A DNA stretch of 64,000 bases from Lamellibrachia satsuma (taxonomy: Eukaryota; Annelida; Polychaeta; Sabellida; Siboglinidae). Of the stretch, positions 56,780 to 64,000 are shown piece by piece. The stretch covers positions 1,076,501 to 1,140,500 of the forward strand of contig BSQZ01000107.1 of the NCBI GenBank assembly GCA_033239005.1. The letters run 5' to 3'. Position 1 is the first letter of the stretch, and each line of letters opens with the position of its first letter. The notes under the pieces are model-generated. The model was given only the letters and a program-made list of their open reading frames with translations, was not told the origin of the DNA and did not search any database. Both the position numbers and the translations under genes were made by a program.

Positions 56780-58150
56780 CACCACCCATCTCCACAACCC
56801 CCTATCCCTCGCTCTCTTTCTCCACTCCCCTCCCACACCTGCCAAAGTCCTCCCATCTCAGTCGTGGTCTTCCTATTCTCCTTCTACCCTCCACTCTGAC
56901 TGAATCCTCTCTCTTTGTTAACCATTCCATTCGTTCCTTGTGTCCAGCCCACTTTGACCAGCTCCTCACCAGCTTCCTCTTGAAACTCTTTTTCACACCA
57001 ACTTCCTCCCTCAGCTCCTCCATTCCTCGCTTGTCTGTTCATCTCATTCCCACAATTCTTCTCACCCAGTTATTCTTGCAAACTTGCGCTTTCTCTTGTT
57101 GTTTTTCCATCAATGCCATGGTCTCTAGGCTGTATATGTAGGCTGGTGTATGGTGCATGAGCTAAGCACATTTCCTTTTAGCTTCTGAGATATAATGTCT
57201 ATCTCCCATCACCCCTTTTCCTGTGAATGTCCCTCTCCATGCCGCCGCCCCCCCCACCCAGGTATACAAAGCTGCCTCACTGTTTCGGTTTCTTCCCTTC
57301 CAGTCTTACCTCTAGACCTTTGTTTTGCTGCTCGACCCAAAGCACCTCTGTCTTCTCCAGAGTTTCTCTCGGTCCATGTGTGCCAAAGATTTCCTTCCAT
57401 TCCACCAACCATTCATGTAGGTCTGCCTCACTGTCTGCTTCTACCGCCAGGTCGTCTGCGCATAGCAAGTTGTGGAGAATGTCCTCCATAATCGTTTTCC
57501 TGCTGATCACCTCCACTACTGCAATGAATAACAGTGGGCGTAGGGCACTCCCCTGTCTCAGGCCGACGTCCACCCTGAATTCCTCTGATATTCCTGCTCC
57601 GCACACTACTCTATCATACACGGGGCGTAGTAGTGGTTAGACAATCTGACTCTCAGTTGAATCTGGTTTCAAATTTTGTTGCTGCCATTTTTAAACTTGG
57701 GCAATTTCATTCACTTCACATTACTCCAGTTCACTCGGCTGTATAAATGAGTACCTGGATACAGACAGTGGTGGGTATGTGAACGAATAGTCTTTGTGTA
57801 GTACTTACAGCGTGGCTGAGTGCTCCCAAGAGAAGTTGAGTTGGCGTTGGAATGAACAGGTCTGCCAGGGGGTGAATTGTAATGTCCTTTGAACAATCCA
57901 AAGGACTGGATACCGTGCTATGTAAGAACGTACCTTTACCTCTACCTTTAGGACACTCATCCACCTCTGCCTTTAGGACACTCATCCACCTCAGCATGGC
58001 CATGGTCATCGCTGTCTCGGAACCATGTTGTATGCCTTCTCCAATTCTATGAATCCCAGAGCTACATTCTCCTGTCCATCCCATCTCTTTTCCACGAGTT
58101 GTCTCAGAATGAACATCCAGTCTACCGTACCTTTTCCGTCAGTTATCTGT
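56780..58150 (-). mobile_element. RTE-like LINE fragment
   Basis: The minus strand carries RT motifs AGISEEFRVDVGLRQGSALR, LLCADDLAVEADSEADLHEW and TEVLWVEQQNKGLEVRLEGK (57621-57277). The C-terminal tail is EELREEVGVKKSFKRKLVRS, KWAGHKERM, GRPRLRWEDF (57023-56802). Upstream palm sequence (ETAMTMAMLRWMSV) is at 58000-57940, separated by a SINE. Several frame breaks; the endonuclease is absent. Confidence 0.75.
57625..57951 (+). mobile_element. tRNA-derived SINE inserted in the RTE-like LINE
   Basis: The head GCGTAGTAGTGGTTAGACAA resembles a pol III A box (GTAGTGGTTAG) and GGTTTCAAATT a B box. The tail ends GTACCTTTACCTCTACCTTT. The size and the interruption of the LINE reading frame support a SINE. 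Its tail resembles that of the SINE at 60870-61191. Confidence 0.6.
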
Positions 58151-58289
58151 CTTCATAATTATCTTGGCTCCCATTTCAGGAGTTAAAATTTGTAACTGTA
58201 GTAACAAACTATGTATTCTCTGATAAACAATGGGCTGAAATCCTACTTAGGTCCTCAAACTGATGTCATATTTTTTCATATCCCAGAGT

Positions 58290-58400
58290 TTTATGTACCT
58301 GTAGATACTTTCACCAATCTTGTCAAGATGGCTTCATCAGTACTAATGACGACATCTTGGTAGGACGATGTCATCCTGCCAGGACATCATTTGCTTGTGT
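58290..58400 (-). mobile_element. Penelope-like terminal remnant with hammerhead-like core
   Basis: On the minus strand CTGATGAAGCCATCTTG, then CAAGATTGGTGAAAG and TATCTACAGGTACATAAAAC, then GGGATATG. This parallels the arms at 48712 and 49112 (CTGATGAAG, stem, GAAAG, TCTACC). Stem II is CATCTTG/CAAGAT(T)G with mismatches. No coding part is attached. Confidence 0.5.
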
Positions 58401-58675
58401 GCAATATTTCTCAAATAGCGTCTTTTGATTGGTGTGAACCTTTCCCTGTTTTTTACAAATCCCTTTTGAATCTCTCAATAATGCCTTTAGTTTTATCTTT
58501 TAAAAAGATCCAGCGTTATGTTGCCATCTTGTTATTCAGTAAGGGAAAAACATAATATAAATATAAAAATGGTCCCCACATCCTGCACTCCATATGTATT
58601 TCCTCTGTGTGTGTGTGTGTGTGTGTGTGCACACTTGCATTATACATATTCACACAAATCTTAATGGTTTTGCAG

Positions 58676-58856
58676 CGCACCTGCAGCAAAGGAGGCAATT
58701 GGGACCCTCGACAAACTGTATGGCTTCGTAGACTGGGCACTGCCAGAGTTGTTTATCACCATCCACAAGGCGATCAAGTCATCTGAAGGCACAGAGCATG
58801 ACTACACAAAGGAAGACACACTGAAGAAATATTTCTCACGCTCACGCAGAGTGTGA
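58676..58856 (+). CDS. Terminal exon: KEN domain end, version B
   Basis: Acceptor GGTTTTGCAG; enters in phase 2 after the 55909-56063 exon and ends TGA at 58854-58856. It reads LAPAAKEAIGTLDKLYGFVD, WALPELFITIHKAIKS and KEDTLKKYFSRSRRV. ALPELF and TLKKYF correspond to ILPELF and ELKKYF of version A. It has an extra basic tail (SRSRRV). An incomplete second copy of this exon lies 30 bases further on. Confidence 0.75.
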
Positions 58857-58887
58857 ATGAGTTGGAAAGAAAGCAAAGAAGAAAATT

Positions 58888-58967
58888 GGGACCCTCGACA
58901 AACTGTATGGCTTCGTAGACAGTGCACTGACTACACAAAGCATGACACACTGGAGAAGTATTTCTAA
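58888..58967 (+). pseudogene. Truncated duplicate of the version B terminal exon
   Basis: AATTGGGACCCTCGACAAAC and the following CTGTATGGCTTCGTAGAC repeat 58701-58738 almost exactly, then skip about 55 bases and resume as GACTACACAAAG...ACACTGGAGAAGTATTTC, matching the exon's end. The frame is lost and no acceptor precedes it, so it is a dead tandem copy. Confidence 0.75.
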
Positions 58968-60869
58968 CCCTCATACAGAGTGTGAATAAGTTGGTTCCAT
59001 GTTACAAATGCATGCAGATGTTGTCTTTATTTCCATGTCCAGCAGACTCTGCTAACAGAATTGCAGATAACACAATCAGCCATTTAGTAGAATGAAATAT
59101 ATTGGCTGGGACAGAAACATCCCTGTATTAAAATGCAGTGCTAAAGTGAATCAGACACTGGAATCAAACTGCTCTGGCCCAAAGTGATTCTATTAAGAGG
59201 ATTCCACTGTAATCGTGTTTCAGTATGCAAATCAGGAGACTGCTTTAAGTGTTGTAATGCATACTCCTATTAATTTCACATTTGCCATGATGTGAAACAG
59301 TGCCATATACATTAAATTTGCACTTTCGTACTAATTATGGACACAATATATTTCATATACAGCTGTACACAAATTTCAGTTCATTCAGAAATGACCACTC
59401 TGTGATGATGGCATAGTTACTGTGGTAACCATGGAGACAGTTGTGGTAAAAGTGATAAAGTGCTGTGCAATTTTTACAATTGTTATGCGGAATACCTTAG
59501 AACAAGCTTATGCACATCATTAATATACATCATTTAACTGTGTGTTATAATCACTTGTATGTCACACAGTAATATGACAATGTTTTTATCTGTTCTTATT
59601 GGAAAAAGTTATTAGTGGTCACCAATCGTGTATTAACAAATACGTTAGAAGTATCTGATGTTATAGTTTGTATGTGGGTAGGTTAGATAAATCTGAAACA
59701 TGAATGTAAAAAAGGTAAAAAAAGAGACTTAAATGTAGACCCAATTAACTCAACATGTGTGTAATGTACTTAATTATGTGTGTAACATACTTAATTATGT
59801 GTGTAACTAACTTTGTCATGTAATTATGATGATTCCTTTGTATGTTCAGTGATGTGCACCAGCTTCAAAGTAGTCATGCTTGGGTCAAACAGGAACACAT
59901 TTTAACCATTTGAGATTAAACATTGATTAGAGACCTGTCTATTATAGCATAGTGCATAGTTCTATGTTATCACTGTTATATTGTGCATTAGGTGAAGTGT
60001 GAATCAGACTGAAAGGAAAGTTGGAAGCATTATTTGATTAATCAAGAGCATGCAGATAGTTTCACTATTTCTATATAATCATGTTTCACTATGCAAATCA
60101 GAAGATTGTTTTAAGAGATGTAATGCATACTGTGATTACCTGTATTTTTATAATGATGTAAAACAGTGCCATATACATATTATGTACATGTATTTCTTTC
60201 ATGTACACAAATTTCATAGTTCATACATACATTTTGAGATGATGGTATTTGTTATATAGACAGGTGTGCATGCATGCATGCATGCGTGTGTGTGTGTGGG
60301 TGCATGCATCTGAAGTGATATGCCGCTTTATATGTGTTGAGGAGATACCTAAGAACATACCTACGCTCATCATTAGTATACATCATTAAACTACAGCCAA
60401 ACCTGCTCAAGCGACCACTTGCGTTAAGTGACCACCTGCCATTAATGACCACAGTCAATTCTTTCTTTCACAGTAGTTTCACATGTTAAATTACCTGCAT
60501 TAAACGACCACATGTGTTAAGACACCACTTTTCGACCATACATTGAGTGGTCTCTTAATACAGGTTTGACTGTATTTCACATGTATGTTGCACAGTGATG
60601 CCAATCCTGTGTAGTCAAACATGTCAGTGGTATCTGATGTTGTAGTTTGTATGTGGGTAGGTTAAATGAATCTGAAACATGAATGTAGACACAATGACTA
60701 TTGTCTGTAACATGTTTCATTTGGTTGTGTTTTTAACTAACTTAGTTATGTAATGAATGGCTTCTTGTTTTAAGCACAGACTATGTATACTGTTTACCAC
60801 AGATATGTTAAATTACAATACCTATATGGTGCTTGTTGGCTTGTTGTCATGTAAGTTGTCTGTGTGTAA

Positions 60870-61191
60870 GGTAAAGGTAGGTAAAGTCATCCCCCAGGCA
60901 TTACGCCTTAGGAAGCCATGAAGGCTTATATGGCCAGTGCTTAAACCTGGTTTCTGTAGTGTGAAGCAACTTAGAGTGCAGTTATACTGACTCTCCTGGA
61001 CGGGACACTAGTCCATCGCAGGTACCTTCCAAACAGTGTTTGTACTCATTTGCAGCTGAGTAGACTGAGGCAAAGTAGGGTAAACGAAATTGCCTAAGCT
61101 TCGAAAACGAACCGTGCCCAGTGTGGGTCTTGAACTCACAACCCTCGAATTTAGAGTCCAACACCTTAACCACTAGGCCACGGCTGCCCCC
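60870..61191 (-). mobile_element. tRNA-derived SINE with 12-bp target duplication
   Basis: On the minus strand the 5' end reads GGGGGCAGCCGTGGCCTAGT, with A box TGGCCTAGTGG, and B box GAGTTCAAGACCC. A body with GATGGACTAGTGTCCCGTCC follows, and the tail is CTTTACCTACCTTTACCTTAC. GTCTGTGTGTAA is repeated at 60858-60869 and 61192-61203. The orthologous site in copy A (about 40710-40722, GTCTGTATGTAA) is empty. Confidence 0.9.
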
Positions 61192-61439
61192 GTCTGTGTG
61201 TAAACTACTGCGTATTCGCTGGTGCACGCACGAATGTAAACTCTGCACATGGTACATGTATATTCAAGATCAATAAATTGATGTTCGTTGATTGAGTAAG
61301 AACTATCAAACACACAAGACTTGAAGACGTTAGTTATCTTTGACCTTACTTATCAATGTGCATGGCCAATAATTTGATTAAACTAAGATAAAAGTAAACA
61401 CCAATAAGTTATGGTAAAATGTTACAGCAATGAATTACC

Positions 61440-62428
61440 ACAGTAAGGGAGATGAAAGAGACCATCACTCTTGTGAGTCCACAGTAGGGGGATGGTATAG
61501 AGACCACCACTCTTGTGAGTCCACAACAGAGGAGATGAGATAGAGACCATCACTGTGAGTCCACAGCAGAGCAGGTGAGATAGAGACCATCACTGTGTGA
61601 GTCCAAAGTAAGGGAGATGAGATAGAAACCATCACTGTGTGAGTTCAAAGTAGGGGAGATGAGATAGAGACCATCATTGTGTGAGTCCGAAGTAGGGGAG
61701 ATGAGATAGAGACCATCACTATGTGAGTCCACAGCAGGGGAGATGGTATTGAGACCACCACTCTTGTGAGTCCACAACAGAGGAGATGAGATAGAGACCA
61801 TCACTGTGTGAGTCCACAGCAGAGCAGGTGAGATAGAGACCATCATTGTGTGAGTTCAAAGTAGGGGAGATGAGATAGAGACCATCACTGTGTGAGTCCA
61901 CAGTAGGGGAGATGAGATAGAGACCATCACTGTGTCAGTCCACAATGGGAAATTATATAGACACCATCACTATGTCAGTCCACAGCAGGGGAGATGAAAT
62001 AGAGACCATCACTATGTCAGTCCACAGCAGGGGAGATGAAATAGACACCATCACTGTGTGAGTCCACAGTAGGGGAGATGAGATGGAGACCATCACTGTG
62101 TGAGTCCACAGTAGGGGAGATGAGATAGAGACCATCACTGTGTGAGTCCACAGCAGGAGAGATGAGATAGAGACCATCACTGTGTGAGTCCACAGCAGGG
62201 GAGATGAAATAGAGACCCATCACTGTGTGAGTCCACAGTAGGGGAGATGAGATGGAGACCATCACTGTGTCAGTCCACAGTAGGGGAGATGAGATAGAGA
62301 CCACCACTGTGTCAGTCCACAGTAGGGGAGATGAGATAGAGACCATCACTGTGTCAGTCCACAGTAGGGGAGATGATATAAAGACCATCACTATGTCAGT
62401 CCACAGTAGGGGAGATGAGATAGAGACC
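61440..62428. repeat. 42-bp minisatellite, copy B
   Basis: Same unit as 45190-46437, about 23 copies, with the same variants (AACAGAGG, AAAGTAGGG, TGGGAAAT) partly in the same order. Apparent ORFs on both strands are products of the 14-codon period. Confidence 0.93.
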
Positions 62429-62692
62429 ACCAGTCCGTGAGTGATGTCTAATAAAACTTATTGGGGGGGGGTAGTTAGTTTGTTCTCAAATGCCCCCCCC
62501 CACCCCGGGTCCCACTTGACCACCAGTAGGGGAGACCGGGGCACCATTGGCACTTTACTTTCAGGAACTGGCACCTACAAGTCTCATCAGCATGACTGTC
62601 CCATTATCAGGAGTGGTGGCTTGGCTACCCTATACAATCTATACATGTACTAATTGATGATTTTATCAACAAAGAAGGTTTTGAAATAAAAT

Positions 62693-63700
62693 GACCGTGA
62701 TCACTTCTTTCACTTGTCTTCACCTCCTGTGCGACTCCCTGTCTACCTTTACTCCCTCCCAGTCTATGAGATGGTTTTCAGTGGTTGTGTGGTCTGTGAG
62801 GACTTGTTGGTGGTGGAAGGCAACCGCTCCTCATGTATGGTTCTTTTTGTGCATTCTCTACGTCTGTCTTGTGTTTTTCTTGTCTGGTCTTAAACAATCT
62901 CCCTGTCTCTCCTGTTGTACCGCTCCCTATTACAATTTAAAATAGGAAACGGCCAACAGGTAAAAAGGGATTAGCTAAATGGACTAAAGACCTCAATTCT
63001 ATACAACGAAATAATGTATAAGACACACATTCAAGATTTTCAATAACACATGCTTTAAATCAGAGTAAAACCTCTTGGGGGGTAAACTGTATAAAATTCC
63101 TCTTGTGCACACTCTATAAAATTAAGATTGAATAATCAAATAAAGTATCCTTATGCCACACAATAATTAAGAAAACACGTGTAGCAGCAGGCTACTATCA
63201 CAACCGAGGGTACTCCTGCACTCAACTTACCGGGCACATCAAAAAACCCTTGTTCTCTCCCTCCAGCTCTCTTTATAGGCCTCCCCACTTGGGCGGCAAA
63301 CCCTAGTCACATGACTCATTCAAGTAGCACTGCCCTCTGGTGGGGAACATACCTCAGTGCTGCCCTACTGTGTGACTCCATGCAACTATACCCACTTATG
63401 GCTCTACCATACTCCTATGTAGGCTGCACCACAACTTATGTAGGCTGCGCCACAACTCTTACACAGTATTTGGTAGACTAGTTCGCCCTATTCTTCTGGT
63501 TCAACTTTGTCCTTTGGGTATATCAACAGGCATCTGATGGTTGTGTGGGAACACATGGCTGTAGCTATGCTGTACTTCTTCCGTACCAGGTCAACCCTCT
63601 CTGTGACACCTTCCATGTATTGGATGATGACTGGGCTTCTGTAGTTCTTCTCCCTTTTTTGTCTGTCTTCCTGTTCTTCTTGTTATCCGTCACCTCTTCA
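62693..63700 (-). mobile_element. Penelope-like element fragment in two pieces
   Basis: The minus strand from 63690 reads YRSPVIIQYMEGVTERVDLV, RKKYSIATA, TIRCLLIYPKDKVEPEE, stop, GELVYQILCKSCGAAYI. This is the RT C-terminal linker into the GIY-YIG nuclease (VYQI.C..C.A.YIG) of Penelope-like elements, with the SCGAAYI piece tandemly doubled. The end of the nuclease is found at 62900-62700 (HEERLPSTTNKSSQTTQPL, TGREVKVDRESHRR). Between them, about 62945-63405 is an unrelated insertion. No complete frame remains. Confidence 0.75.
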
Positions 63701-63711
63701 AGGCCCAGGAC

Positions 63712-64000
63712 TGATAGCCCCTCATACTAAGGGCTCCTCCAAGATAGCCCCTCATTCTAAGGGCTCCTCCCAGGTAGTCCATCATACTAAGCACTCCTCC
63801 CAGATAGCCCCTCATTCTAAGGCCTCCTCCCAGATAGCCCCTCATTCTAAGGGCTCCTCCCAGATAGCCCCTCATTCTAAGGGCTCCTCCCAGATAGCCC
63901 CTCATTCTAAGGGCTCCTCCCAGATAGCCCCTCATTCTAAGGGCTCCTCCCAGATAGCCCCTCATTCTAAGGGCTCCTCCCAGATAGGCCCTCATTCTAA
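63712..64000. repeat. 30-bp satellite reaching the window end
   Basis: Units of ATAGCCCCTCATTCTAAGGG then CTCCTCCCAG, about nine or ten copies, becoming more uniform toward 64000 and continuing beyond the window. The period of ten codons gives a spurious minus-strand ORF. Confidence 0.95.

Larger units (their letters stand above)
59044..62692 (+). repeat. Segmental duplication, copy B
   Basis: Direct counterpart of 38829-46696. It contains the same MITEs (59044-59211; 60392-60574), the (GCAT/GCGT)n run near 60265, the 42-bp minisatellite (61440-62428) and the shared end TTTTGAAATAAAAT. It lacks the CR1 (empty site 61261-61280) but has a SINE at 60870-61191 that copy A lacks. The stretch 61390-61440 differs from copy A. 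Confidence 0.88.

Noticed and set aside
61130..61191. tRNA gene on the minus strand
   Set aside because: A and B boxes are present but the sequence continues as a SINE body with target duplications and cannot fold as a complete cloverleaf that I can verify.

Overview
This is a eukaryotic window from an animal genome. The evidence is spliced exons with GT/AG junctions and matched phases, long introns, dense transposons of typically metazoan families, tRNA-derived SINEs, minisatellites and very long dinucleotide arrays. A non-vertebrate, probably aquatic, animal is most likely because DIRS/Ngaro-like, Penelope-like, Ginger-like and esterase-carrying CR1 elements occur together. I cannot name the species. 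No rRNA, functional tRNA, CRISPR or bacterial operon is visible.

The one host gene I can support runs on the + strand through most of the window. Eleven exons between 6399 and 38263 (upstream exons lie outside) join in compatible phases into about 728 residues: a short beta-type segment, a Ser/Thr/Gly-rich repeat linker, a protein kinase domain (Lys in VVVKIV, HCD in place of HRD, DFG, and an APE-like GTPRWSAKE), then a KEN ribonuclease domain keeping the Arg-Asn...His motif of IRE1/RNase L. One kinase exon (26307-26484) contains a frame disruption. A second pair of KEN terminal exons (55909-56063 and 58676-58856) has the same phases. It is either an alternative 3' end or the remains of a tandem paralogue. 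Downstream of each pair lies one copy of a segmental duplication (38829-46696 and 59044-62692).

Most other sequence is mobile DNA sitting in introns. 1-1912 is a near-identical copy of the 3' part of a DIRS-like element; 1913-5060 is a decayed LINE; 10494-15418 is a complete-ended Ginger-like DNA transposon (long TIRs, TATA target duplication) containing a broken integrase-type gene and a nested CR1. 17196-24070 is a hAT-like tandem-repeat element split by a DIRS-like retrotransposon that carries an intact SGNH hydrolase ORF; 24247-25574 is a giant (AC)n array; 26637-35245 is a stack of CR1, hAT, TTAA- and TA-type elements and an unclassified 1.7-kb repeat.

The right third holds a 5'-truncated CR1 with intact ORF2 (40788-44977) and a second, nested CR1 (49929-54636) split by a 1.8-kb unknown element. 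It also holds Penelope-like fragments with hammerhead-like motifs, an RTE-like LINE with a SINE in it, a tRNA-SINE (60870-61191), 42-bp minisatellites and a 30-bp satellite at the end. Comparing the two segmental copies gives exact empty sites: the CR1 is absent from copy B, and the SINE is absent from copy A.

Exon calls rest on splice motifs, phase continuity and family motifs read by eye. Family names for repeats rest on termini, target duplications and protein motifs, without database searches.
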